Origin: DAOUTY01 sp964453665
GTDB taxonomy: Bacteria > Chloroflexota > Dehalococcoidia > SZUA-161
DNA length: 35,364 nucleotides
Assembly (NCBI GenBank): GCA_964453665.1
Contig: CAYVQT010000035.1
Span: 1 to 35,364, forward strand
Reading direction: 5' to 3'
Notes under the pieces: generated by a model
What the model saw: the letters and a program-made list of their open reading frames with translations, nothing else
Told to the model about the DNA's origin: nothing
The model's database searches: none
Made by a program: the position numbers and the translations under genes
Part shown: one piece after another, positions 7,946-16,220 of the stretch
How positions within the stretch are numbered: position 1 is the first letter of the stretch
How the letters are laid out: each line of letters opens with the position of its first letter

Positions 7946-8950
7946 CTAACAGATGCGGGGTAGTTGCTCGCCTACAAGCATGTCCACGATACGCGAGGCG
8001 CCCATGACGGTCTTCATAACCACTCGTCCCGGGTGCTCCGCTACCACCTGGCCAATAATAGCCGACTCAGCACCATATCGGTTGCGACGCATTATGTCGA
8101 GTAGCCTCTCAGCCCCACCCGCCCCCACCACCGCTACCAGCTTGCCCTCGTTGGCCACATAGAGCGGGTCAAAGCCAAGCAGCTCACAGGCGGCCTGTAC
8201 CGCATCTTGCACCGGTATACTGCTTTCCTCTATCCTGATACCAACTCCAGAGCTTGAAGCGAACTCATTCAGAGTGCTGGCCGTCCCTCCCCTTGTGGGG
8301 TCACGCAAGCAGCGAATCTCAACGCCGCTATCCAGCATCTCAGCCACCAGACTGTTAAGTGGCGCGCAGTCGCTCTCAACCGGTGATGAAAACTGCAGCC
8401 CCTCGCGCTGGCTGATTACGGCAATGCCGTGGTCACCGATAGAACCGCTGAGGATTACCATATCTCCGGGCCTGGCGTTGGAGCCGGAGATATCCACGCC
8501 GGGCGAAATAACCCCTACGCCGGCGCTGTTGACAAACAGCCTGTCGGCACTGCCCCTGTTTACCACCTTGGTATCCCCGGTAACGATCTGCACTCCGGCC
8601 TCCCGGACAGCATCCTTTATCGAGTCCATTATGCGCCGCAGATCGGACATAGAAAGACCTTCCTCGATAATAAGGGACAGGCTCAGGTACTTCGGCACAG
8701 CACCGCTCATGGCCAGGTCATTCACCGTGCCGCACACAGCCAGCTTCCCGATGTCACCACCGGGAAAGAAGATAGGGCTGACTACGTAACTGTCAGTAGT
8801 GAATGCGAGACGCCCACTGAGATCGAAAACCGCCGAATCGTCCAGCTTGTTTAAAAAAACATTATCGAACAGAGGAACGAAATTCTCCGCCACCAGGTCA
8901 TGCATGAGCTTGCCGCCGCTGCCGTGAGCCAGCAGTATTTTATCCTCCAT
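7946..8950 (-). CDS. hypE: Hydrogenase maturation protein HypE
   Basis: Dehydrates the thiocarbamate on its C-terminal Cys to thiocyanate, the source of the cyanide ligands of [NiFe] hydrogenase. It belongs to the PurM/SelD fold: ATP- and metal-binding segments AHGSGGKLMHDLV, DDSAVFDL, GGDIGKLAVCGTVNDLAMSG and VTGDTKVV are all visible. The protein ends in PRIC, the invariant carbamoyl-accepting Cys, which separates it from SelD. I prefer ATG 8950 (334 residues), where GGAG precedes at 6 bases, over ATG 8962. The gene overlaps the end of hypD, so the two are probably translationally coupled. Confidence 0.95.
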   Translation of the reverse strand: MEDKILLAHGSGGKLMHDLVAENFVPLFDNVFLNKLDDSAVFDLSGRLAFTTDSYVVSPIFFPGGDIGKLAVCGTVNDLAMSGAVPKYLSLSLIIEEGLSMSDLRRIMDSIKDAVREAGVQIVTGDTKVVNRGSADRLFVNSAGVGVISPGVDISGSNARPGDMVILSGSIGDHGIAVISQREGLQFSSPVESDCAPLNSLVAEMLDSGVEIRCLRDPTRGGTASTLNEFASSSGVGIRIEESSIPVQDAVQAACELLGFDPLYVANEGKLVAVVGAGGAERLLDIMRRNRYGAESAIIGQVVAEHPGRVVMKTVMGASRIVDMLVGEQLPRIC

Positions 8951-10040
8951 AGGTATCTCCATACTGGTAATAGGCGGCGCAACTGCCCTCCGATGATACC
9001 ATGCACGGCCCCACGGGATGCTCAGGATTACAAACGGCGCGGAAGAGCTTGCAGTCCAAAGGCGTCTTTACCCCACGCAGGATGTCGCCACAAATGCATC
9101 CCTTTGGCTCAACAGGCTCCCCGGGAGCGATCTGAAAAGCGTGCTCAGCGTCATAGCGCCGGTATTCCTCTCTCAGACTGAGCCCGCTCCCCGGTACGAC
9201 ACCTATGCCGCGCCAGTTCCCATCGCATACTCTAAAGACCTTGTACATAAGCTCCAGCGCCACCCTGTTCCCCTCCGGCTTTACCCCCCGGCGATAGGCT
9301 ATCTCCACTTTTGGCTCTTCGCTTTCAATCTGGGCTACAAGCATATCAACACAGAGCAGGATATCCAGAGGCTCGAAGCCTGACACTACGCAGGCAATGC
9401 CATAGTCACGGGGTATAAAATCATAGGGATGGGAACCGATGACAGTGCTGACATGCCCGGGGCAGACAATGCCATTCAGCTTTACCTCACCGGAATCCAG
9501 CAGCGCCTTCATCACCGGCGGACACAGCTTGTGCTGGGATAAAACGTAGTAGTTATCGATACCCCGCTGTTCAGCCTGCAAAATTGAGGCGGCGACAGTT
9601 GGAGCCGTGGTCTCAAATCCAATGCCAATAAAGACTATCGACTTCGAGGGATTTTGCCCGGCGATTTCGAGGGCATCCTGTGTCGAGTAGACTATTCTGA
9701 CATCGCCGCCCTCTGCCTTAGCCTGCTGAAGGCTGGAACGGCTCGCAGGCACCTTGATCATATCACCAAAGGTAGCGACTATAACGCCGGGCATCCCGGC
9801 CAGCGCGATAGCTTTATCCAGGTCCGCATTGGCGGTAACACAGACCGGACATCCCGGCCCCGAGAGCATCTCAATCGTAGGCGGCAGAAGCTGGCGAAGG
9901 CCATGCTTCGCGATGCTGACGGTGTGCCCGCCGCAGAACTCCATCAGCCGTGACGGCCTGGTTGACTTCCTACGAATCCTCGCAACCAGCCGCTTGCCGA
10001 TCTCAGCATCGCGGTATTCGCTGATGAACTTCATCTTCAA
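8940..10040 (-). CDS. hypD: Hydrogenase maturation protein HypD
   Basis: [4Fe-4S] scaffold protein that, with HypC, carries the Fe(CN)2CO unit for [NiFe] hydrogenase. 366 residues, the family norm. Family motifs are intact: FCGGHT, GPGCPVC, GFETTAP, the CPPVMKALL segment, GFEPLDIL, and the C-terminal cluster-binding region with CICGDILRG, PLDCKLF and GPCMVSSEGSCAAYY. It lies between hypC and hypE in a single minus-strand operon: 34 bases after hypC and overlapping hypE. Confidence 0.96.
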   Translation of the reverse strand: MKMKFISEYRDAEIGKRLVARIRRKSTRPSRLMEFCGGHTVSIAKHGLRQLLPPTIEMLSGPGCPVCVTANADLDKAIALAGMPGVIVATFGDMIKVPASRSSLQQAKAEGGDVRIVYSTQDALEIAGQNPSKSIVFIGIGFETTAPTVAASILQAEQRGIDNYYVLSQHKLCPPVMKALLDSGEVKLNGIVCPGHVSTVIGSHPYDFIPRDYGIACVVSGFEPLDILLCVDMLVAQIESEEPKVEIAYRRGVKPEGNRVALELMYKVFRVCDGNWRGIGVVPGSGLSLREEYRRYDAEHAFQIAPGEPVEPKGCICGDILRGVKTPLDCKLFRAVCNPEHPVGPCMVSSEGSCAAYYQYGDTYGG

Positions 10041-10074
10041 AAACTGTTATGTAAACTGCCTAGGGTCAGAACCG

Positions 10075-10299
10075 TCACTCCTCACCCGCTTCGACAATTT
10101 CCCGCAGCAGACCCAGTGTCTCCTCTGCCTCCTCCTCATCAATGACACTTATAGCATGTCCCGTGTGAAGCAGAACGTAGTCGCCCACCCTTACCTCGGG
10201 CGTGAGCATGATGCTGGCCCTGCGGCTCACTCCGCCGATTTCGACATCGGCCTCCAGGCCCTCTATTGTCCTTACCAGCGCGGGAATTGCCAAACACAT
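10075..10299 (-). CDS. hypC: Hydrogenase maturation chaperone HypC
   Basis: 74-residue OB-fold chaperone of the HypC/HupF family that passes the Fe(CN)2CO group from HypD to the hydrogenase large subunit. The start is fixed by the conserved N-terminus MCLAIPALV, whose Cys2 is functional, and by a GAGGAG ribosome site within the end of hypF. The GDYVLLHTGHAI motif is typical of the family. A longer open frame running into hypF is not used. Spacing to hypF is 5 bases. Confidence 0.95.
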   Translation of the reverse strand: MCLAIPALVRTIEGLEADVEIGGVSRRASIMLTPEVRVGDYVLLHTGHAISVIDEEEAEETLGLLREIVEAGEE

Positions 10300-10304
10300 T
10301 ACTA

Positions 10305-12680
10305 CTATCTCCTCTGATCTTCTTGTGAACCGGCATTGAAACCGGCGATAACCGCCTGCCCCAGAGAGATGCCGCCATCGTTTGTGGGCACCTTTTCGTG
10401 TGTAAGCACCTCGAACCCGGCCTTTTTCAGCGCAGCCACTGTCATCCTCAGCAACAGCCGATTCTGGAACACGCCGCCGCTCAGGGCTACCCTGCCAATG
10501 CCGCTTTCCCCGGCCAGCCGCCGACACATCTGAACAGCCATCTCAGCCATTGTACTGTGGAACTTGTACGACATGCACGCTTGAGTCTTCCCTTCTTTAA
10601 GGTCTTGAATCACGCCGCTGAACAACTCCTTCAGGCGAACAATATTTACACCGTCCCGCTCCTCTATTAAGAAAGCGTATCTTCCGCAATCGCTTTCCTC
10701 AGCGGCCATCTCCAGCTCGATAGCCGCCTGCGCTTCGTAGTCTATCTCACCCCTGATTCCAATCAAAGCCGAGACGGCGTCAAAAAACCTGCCGCAGCTC
10801 GAAGTCAATGGCGAGTTGATCCCCCTCTTCACCTGCTGCACGATAAGGCGCATCTCCTCGCTGCTTACCTCATTCAAGAAGAGCAAGTCCGGGGTTAGAG
10901 CATCTTCCCCGAAAAGGCTGAGCAGATAGCTGATAGCCATTCGATAGGGCCGCTGTACAGCGATCACACCTCCCGGCATGGGTACATATTCCAGATGCCC
11001 CATCCTTTTGAAGCTCCGGTAGTCGGCTATCAAGAACTCGCCGCCCCAGATGCAGCCATCGCTGCCATAGCCCGTCCCGTCAAAGGAAACCCCTATCACC
11101 GGCTCCTCTACACCGTTTTCCACCATACAGCTGACTATGTGAGCATGGTGATGCTGGACAGGGACAAGCGTCAGGTCCCCGCGCGTCTCTGCCAGAGATT
11201 TGGCGTACTTGGTGGACAGATATTCCGGGTGCATATCGTAGGCCACGATCTTGGGCTGAATGCGGAAGAGCTTCTTGTACAGCTCTATCGTGGTCTCAAA
11301 GTGCTCCATCGTCTCCAGGTTCTCCATATCGCCTATATGCTGGCTCACGAAGGCATGGTTGTCCCTGGTAAGACAGAAGGTATTCTTCAGCTCAGCGCCA
11401 CAGGCGAGCAACTGCTTTGCCTGAAACGGAAGGTGAATGGGGTAAGGGGCATAACCACGGGCTTTTCGCACTAACTGCGTCTTATCCAACTCCACAATTG
11501 CAACGCTATCATCGTAGCGAGAGTAGATGTCACGGTTGTGGAGCAGAAAATAATCGGCAATGCCCTGAAGTCTCCTCAAGGCTTCATCGTTATCCCTGGC
11601 AATCGGTTCCTCGCTGAGGTTGCCGCTGGTCATAACGAGGGGAATGCCGCATTCCCTGAGTAGAACATGGTGCAACGGGGTATAGGGCAGCATTACACCG
11701 AGGTATTTGATATTGGGTGCCACTGTCCGCGATACGGAAGACCCTTCTCTCCACTTCAGCAATACGATCGGGCACTGGGGTGAATCCAACAGAGCCTCTT
11801 CTTTCTCAGAGACCACGCAATGCTGCCTCACCCCGGCCAGAGTCCCAATCATTACAGCCAGAGGCTTAAAGGGCCGTCTCTTCCTGTCCCTGAGAAGTTG
11901 TATCGCCACGTCACTGGTGGCATCACAGGCTAAAAGGAAGCCGCCGAGTCCCTTGACTGCCAGAATCTTTCCCTCCCTGAGTAACCCGGCGGCAGAGGCC
12001 AGGGCATCGTCCCCCGGCACTTGAACGCCGGCGCTGTCGACCAGCCGCAAGCTGGGACCGCATTCGGGGCAAGCGTTAGGCTGCGCATGAAAGCGGCGGT
12101 CCATGGGATCGTCATACTCGCGCTGACATTGAGGGCACATCTTGAAGCTGCGCATGGTGGTCCTGGGCCTGTCATAGGGAATGTCCTCAATGATGGTAAA
12201 CCTGGGCCCACAATTGGTGCAGTTGGTAAATGCATACCGGTAGCGCCTGTCGCCAGGTTCCAAGACTTCTTCCAGACAGGCCTTGCACGTGGCGATGTCG
12301 GGAGAAACAAGCTGATACTTATCCTCTTCAGCGATGCTGTGACGGATCTCAAAAGCCGGATAGCCCACTGCGGAATGATTACTCGTCGAGACTTCTTCAA
12401 TATGAGCAAGCGGGGGGGCTAATACGACCAGATCGTCAAGGAACCCGGCCAAAGCCTCCTTCTCTCCCTCCACCTCGATCTTGACATCTCCCGAGGTGTT
12501 GCATACCCAGCCATTCAGGGCATGCCTGGCAGCAAGCTGATATACAAAGGGGCGGAATCCCACCCCCTGCACAACGCCGCGAACGCTGATGCGTAAAAGC
12601 TCCTCCTGCCCTACCGCGATAGATTTGCCCTCCGCTTCTATATCCCTGCTTATGTCCACCCCGCTTTTTCTCGAATCCAT
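10305..12680 (-). CDS. hypF: Carbamoyltransferase HypF
   Basis: Uses carbamoyl phosphate and ATP to make carbamoyl-AMP and load the HypE C-terminal Cys. 791 residues with all expected parts in order. An acylphosphatase domain comes first (about 27-115, RGVVQGVGFRPFVY). Next are two zinc fingers (CKACLEEV, CTNCGP, CPQCQREY, CPECGP; about 130-210), then a YrdC-like domain (about 225-400, KGLGGFLLACDA). The C-terminal Kae1-like carbamoyl-transfer domain has QHHHAHIVSCM, GVSFDGTGYGSDG and ALSGGVFQNRLLL. It is first in the hypFCDE operon. hypA and hypB, needed for nickel insertion, are absent here. Confidence 0.97.
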   Translation of the reverse strand: MDSRKSGVDISRDIEAEGKSIAVGQEELLRISVRGVVQGVGFRPFVYQLAARHALNGWVCNTSGDVKIEVEGEKEALAGFLDDLVVLAPPLAHIEEVSTSNHSAVGYPAFEIRHSIAEEDKYQLVSPDIATCKACLEEVLEPGDRRYRYAFTNCTNCGPRFTIIEDIPYDRPRTTMRSFKMCPQCQREYDDPMDRRFHAQPNACPECGPSLRLVDSAGVQVPGDDALASAAGLLREGKILAVKGLGGFLLACDATSDVAIQLLRDRKRRPFKPLAVMIGTLAGVRQHCVVSEKEEALLDSPQCPIVLLKWREGSSVSRTVAPNIKYLGVMLPYTPLHHVLLRECGIPLVMTSGNLSEEPIARDNDEALRRLQGIADYFLLHNRDIYSRYDDSVAIVELDKTQLVRKARGYAPYPIHLPFQAKQLLACGAELKNTFCLTRDNHAFVSQHIGDMENLETMEHFETTIELYKKLFRIQPKIVAYDMHPEYLSTKYAKSLAETRGDLTLVPVQHHHAHIVSCMVENGVEEPVIGVSFDGTGYGSDGCIWGGEFLIADYRSFKRMGHLEYVPMPGGVIAVQRPYRMAISYLLSLFGEDALTPDLLFLNEVSSEEMRLIVQQVKRGINSPLTSSCGRFFDAVSALIGIRGEIDYEAQAAIELEMAAEESDCGRYAFLIEERDGVNIVRLKELFSGVIQDLKEGKTQACMSYKFHSTMAEMAVQMCRRLAGESGIGRVALSGGVFQNRLLLRMTVAALKKAGFEVLTHEKVPTNDGGISLGQAVIAGFNAGSQEDQRR

Positions 12681-12709
12681 GCGTCGCTACAGTAATACTA
12701 TCCATATAC

Positions 12710-12715
12710 ATTATA
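12710..12715 (-). promoter_or_regulatory. Possible -10 box of the hyp operon
   Basis: A perfect TATAAT on the minus strand, 30 bases before the hypF start. No good -35 lies 16-18 bases further upstream, so either activation is required or the match is chance. Confidence 0.3.
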
Positions 12716-12849
12716 TCAGGAAAGGAGCGCCTTCGGGGAATTTGAAAATGATTCACATGATAAGGCAACAAGTGCTACAGTGCTCACACCAGGATAAGGA
12801 CAAATCAACGGACATTCAGGCTTCTGAACTCAGCTTCAGCAGTCACAAC

Positions 12850-14277
12850 CTAACGTATTGCAGGCCGACTCCGCCACAACACATAGTTGGTGGCCGCTAT
12901 CCCGATAACCACCACCGCAATAACAGCTACTGCGATAACCCACCAGCCCATACTGGGAGGCAAAGGCGTAATTTCACCCACGATAGCAACCAGCGCCAGA
13001 TGGCTTAATCTCCCGGTAACGGTACCGTTCCCTGCATTTACGATACACTCAATCTTTGTCCACTTACCCGTTTCAGCATCATAACAGGCAATGGCCAGGT
13101 CTCTTTCGGGAATCCCCCTCGGGCAAGAGGCTATATCATACCCGAGAGATACACTCAAAGGCGGGTTGAAAACAGCCCCGTGAGGGCTTAAATCAAAGGC
13201 GAGTCCAACAATCCGCCAGTCAACCGGGAGCTCCGAGATTTCAACTACAGGCCGCAGTATTATTGTCTCCAGTGGGGAACCTGCTTCGTCCAGTGCCCTG
13301 GTGCCCTGAGGTATCTGCACCAGAATCTCAGTTGCTCCGTACGCAAGTGAAAACCTCAGCGCCTCCGAGACTATACCATTCTCAGTAACTGTGCCACCGA
13401 GCGCAAGCTCATTTAACACAAGCGTCTCCGCTGACACTTGAACCGGCGCAGGAAAAGGCGTTGGTATTGGCGTCGGTGCAGGTTCAAGCGTCTGTGTCGG
13501 TGTAATTACCGGCTTCTGCGTCGGGTCCGGCGTTGGTAGTGACATCACCCTGAAATAGACAGCGGCCGTATTGCCCGGGCCATCGGCAGCATCCACAATG
13601 CTCCATCCGGGAGCAGCGTCAACAGGAACAACAAAGGTTGCGTCGAATCCACCGTTAACATCGGTCGCTACCCGGCTCACCAATCTCCCGGCAAAGCGCA
13701 TGTCAACAAAGACCAGAGGTGCAAACGACGTTCCAATTACCCTGATCTCGCTGCCCGGTTGCCCCGAGCCTTGAACCAGAAAGAGAGAAGGATTTGGTGC
13801 GGGTGTCGGTGTAGGGGTAGGTGCGGGTGTGGGCGTTGGTGTAGGCGTCGGTGTGGGTGTGGGCGTCGGTGTGGGTGTAGGCGTCGGTGTGGGTGTGGGC
13901 GTCGGTGTGGGTGTAGGCGTCGGTGTGGGCGTTGGCGTTGGCGTGGGCGTAGGTGTGGGCGTTGGCGTAGGTGTGGGCGCAGGTGTGGGTGTGGGCGTCG
14001 GTGTCGGCGTGGGCGTAAGCGTCGGCGTGGGTGCAGGCGTTGGCGTCGGCGTGGGTGTAGGTGTTGGCGTGGGCGTCGGTGTCGGCGTCGGTGTCGGCGT
14101 GGGCGTGGGCGTCGGTGCGGATGTGAGCGTTGGAGTAGGCTCAGGCGTCGGGCCGGGCTCATCGGCAAAAACTTGCCCCGCCACCGATAGAACAAGGCAC
14201 GATGCTAGAAGCAGCACCAGTATAACATTCAGCACTTTCACTATCGAGTTTGTCTGACCACGCTGTTCTGCCCTCAT
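12850..14277 (-). CDS. Cell-surface protein with Thr-Pro stalk and C-terminal membrane anchor
   Basis: 475 residues. The N-terminus is a signal peptide (hydrophobic core VLNVILVLLLASCLVLSVAG, cleavage near VFADEP). A roughly 110-residue low-complexity Thr-Pro stalk follows. Next is an IPT/TIG-like Ig domain (GQPGSEIRVIGTSFAP, about 170-250), a second Pro/Thr linker, and a β-rich domain (about 285-445) that includes IVGLAFDLSPHGAVF. The protein ends in a transmembrane helix and RSR tail (WWVIAVAVIAVVVIGIAATN). The architecture is that of a membrane-anchored, outward-projecting protein; the ligand is unknown. The Arg-rich and Gly-Val frames on other strands are shadows of the repeat. Confidence 0.85.
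   Translation of the reverse strand: MRAEQRGQTNSIVKVLNVILVLLLASCLVLSVAGQVFADEPGPTPEPTPTLTSAPTPTPTPTPTPTPTPTPTPTPTPTPTPAPTPTLTPTPTPTPTPTPAPTPTPTPTPTPTPTPTPTPTPTPTPTPTPTPTPTPTPTPTPTPTPTPTPTPAPTPTPTPAPNPSLFLVQGSGQPGSEIRVIGTSFAPLVFVDMRFAGRLVSRVATDVNGGFDATFVVPVDAAPGWSIVDAADGPGNTAAVYFRVMSLPTPDPTQKPVITPTQTLEPAPTPIPTPFPAPVQVSAETLVLNELALGGTVTENGIVSEALRFSLAYGATEILVQIPQGTRALDEAGSPLETIILRPVVEISELPVDWRIVGLAFDLSPHGAVFNPPLSVSLGYDIASCPRGIPERDLAIACYDAETGKWTKIECIVNAGNGTVTGRLSHLALVAIVGEITPLPPSMGWWVIAVAVIAVVVIGIAATNYVLWRSRPAIR
13797..14135. repeat. Hexanucleotide tandem repeat (Thr-Pro stalk)
   Basis: About 55 imperfect copies of a 6-base unit (plus strand GTGGGC, GTCGGT, GTGGGT, GTAGGC and similar), coding on the minus strand for alternating Pro and Thr with rare Ala. 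Because the unit is 6 bases, copy-number change keeps the reading frame and alters only stalk length. Runs of GGG on the plus strand could form G-quadruplexes. It is not a CRISPR array: there are no unique spacers. Confidence 0.9.
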
Positions 14278-15001
14278 TTAACTGTCGCTCAACCTCCACA
14301 TATGTCCGGCGCCGGTTAAAAGGCACACCACCACTTACCACAATGGGACACAGTCTTCATATGGCCATTTGCAATTGTACGCACATAAAATGAAGAACCC
14401 ATTAAGCATCTATGAAGGAAAATTACGAAGAGCTTGCAAGAAGGTTACAAATCGGGGCAGGCGATGCCCGTATGAGGCCTCGACGCAATAAAACGAGCCG
14501 AGCGATGTTTCTTGAAGAGTCACGCCAGGCTCACGATATCGAATTAAAGGTGAAACTTCTAAGAATACCTTCACAATCATTTTCCAATCCATCACCTGCA
14601 CACAATGAAACGATGAAATGTCCAGTCTGAACCATGCCTGCCAATCCGCGCCGACCTCGGTACAGATATCACGCCACAACTCTAGCTGCCCTTCGGCCTC
14701 ATGTCTTGGCCCCAGAGCTGTAGCTATGGGGCATATGGCAGTGAACTAACAACCTCCACACCATAGGCCCCGTCTGGGTCGAAACCGCTTTTCCTGTGAT
14801 AATTCTTTGGCAGTCGCAAGCAGACCCCAACGGTCCTGTTTCAGAGCTTGCGAACAGGATGCAGAGACCGTCGGTAAAGGATTACAGCATGCCCTCGAAG
14901 TTGCGTCCAGTCGTTTTCCTGGGGCAGGTGTGCGAATATGCATAGTCATGGTAGCTTGCGCACGTCGAAAGCAGCACGGTCCATTGCGACGAATGGCTAA
15001 G
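14278..15001. other. Intergenic region with possible gene remnant
   Basis: No complete gene is supported in these ~724 bases. On the minus strand, at about 14614-14734, an unbroken segment reads with protein-like composition (for example LELWRDICTEVGADWQAWF). It has no start with a ribosome site, and I do not recognise it. It may be a fragment of a decayed gene. The other short frames here (such as 14412-14630) show no ribosome site or domain. Confidence 0.35.
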
Positions 15002-16096
15002 TCAACGTAGAAGTTCTACGACCTCTTCAAGATGTTGTGTTGCCACGTCCTCCAGACCATCGTTAAACTCGTTTATATACGTAGACTCACCCTCAAACAC
15101 CTTCTTAACGGTTTTTCGTAGCTGTGCGCCATCTTTGTGGCAGAGAATCACCCGCCCAAATCTGCCACTAGGCGAGTGGGCACTACCAAATAGAGCTTTC
15201 GCATGAAAATCAGTCTTGGGAAAGGAAAAACCAACGAACAAGAGGTTTTGGGCAGTCCTCAGCATGTTCCAAGCAAATCGCCACAACTGCCGGTAGAACT
15301 TCGCTCTGTAGTCTTGTTGAAAGTCGATAGTGATTTCCTGTTTGAAGAAGGTAGGCCCAATTACTGAGGGCTGTTTCCACTGCCCGTTTCGATAGTTCAT
15401 TTCTGCTATGTCATCGACACACGTAATCTCTGGTTTTAATTCTGGCGACTCCTGCCAATTCAATGACCCGTGCAACTTGACTAGAGGTAGCTTGTCATTG
15501 GTACTTATGTCCTGAAGCACTGGATAGTAGAATTTGTTATGGAGCAGTTCTTCAACCGAGGTATCGTAGTTGAAGCTGATTATTCCACGTAGCAGTGTTT
15601 CGTCGCACAATGCAGTTACCAGCTTATAGAGAGGTGATTCTTCTGTCGGTTCTGGGGAACGCAAGTCGTGGTACACCTCACGAACCGACCTCCGTAGCTC
15701 CCACTCTGCCATTGACGGGACACGGGACTCGCAGCTTTCATTTTCCATCTTCTCCTTGTAAGCTGAATCCTCTTTGGACTTGTCCATCATATCGTTCTTG
15801 CAATTCTCCCATGCATCTTCCTCTGTAATAACTCTGCCAAGGCACAGTTTGAGTCTGAGGTCAATATTAGCCCAATTGCTTTCCAAACGGTGTCCCCGTT
15901 TATAGTAGGACAGCGCTGGATAGGATCGCGTGCATAAAACAGCCTTTACTGCTTCGGACTCAAAAAAGTCATTGTCTAACGGGGGAGTCAGACTCCGTTC
16001 ATCGATGTGCACCTTGAACTGGCCGCCACGAGTCGCTCCTGATCCGAGGACTAGCACCGTACCTCTCTCCACTACCTCTCGCCCCTTTTTAAGCAT
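15002..16096 (-). CDS. SIR2-like domain protein (putative NAD-binding/NADase)
   Basis: 364 residues with the motif order of the SIR2-like (SIR2_2-type) Rossmann fold. The glycine-rich NAD loop VLVLGSGATRGG is at 14-24 and PPLDNDFF at 38-45. ISFNYDTSVEE (173-183) stands in place of the sirtuin TxNxD element. VKLHGSLNW (206-214) covers the catalytic-His region, and LLFVGFSFPKTD (285-296) is the late GxSxxD element. No sirtuin zinc site is evident. In known phage-defence systems (ThsA, DSR, SIR2-HerA, SIR2-pAgo) such domains cleave NAD+; others are structural or regulatory. It is second in a two-gene unit, 124 bases after the next gene. Function here is inferred from fold and context. Confidence 0.8.
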   Translation of the reverse strand: MLKKGREVVERGTVLVLGSGATRGGQFKVHIDERSLTPPLDNDFFESEAVKAVLCTRSYPALSYYKRGHRLESNWANIDLRLKLCLGRVITEEDAWENCKNDMMDKSKEDSAYKEKMENESCESRVPSMAEWELRRSVREVYHDLRSPEPTEESPLYKLVTALCDETLLRGIISFNYDTSVEELLHNKFYYPVLQDISTNDKLPLVKLHGSLNWQESPELKPEITCVDDIAEMNYRNGQWKQPSVIGPTFFKQEITIDFQQDYRAKFYRQLWRFAWNMLRTAQNLLFVGFSFPKTDFHAKALFGSAHSPSGRFGRVILCHKDGAQLRKTVKKVFEGESTYINEFNDGLEDVATQHLEEVVELLR

Positions 16097-16220
16097 GCTT
16101 TCAGTTGGCTCGAAGGTCTCTCTATCTTATCGTAATGATCGTGCCAAGAGTGAACAATAGGTGCCAAAGCTTGTCCCGGACAGCGACTACGTACCTGTGT
16201 AGACAGATCTGAATGGTAGC

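Noticed and set aside
7946..8950. SelD (selenophosphate synthetase) because of the nearby Sec genes
   Set aside because: The protein ends in PRIC and lies in the hyp operon, both diagnostic of HypE; it lacks the SelD N-terminal Cys/Sec loop.
13759..14190. Arg/Gly- and Gly-Val-repeat frames on the plus strand, and a possible CRISPR array
   Set aside because: They are other-frame readings of the Thr-Pro-coding hexanucleotide repeat; there are no spacers and no ribosome sites.
14412..14630. 72-codon plus-strand frame
   Set aside because: No Shine-Dalgarno and no recognisable domain; it competes with a protein-like reading on the opposite strand.
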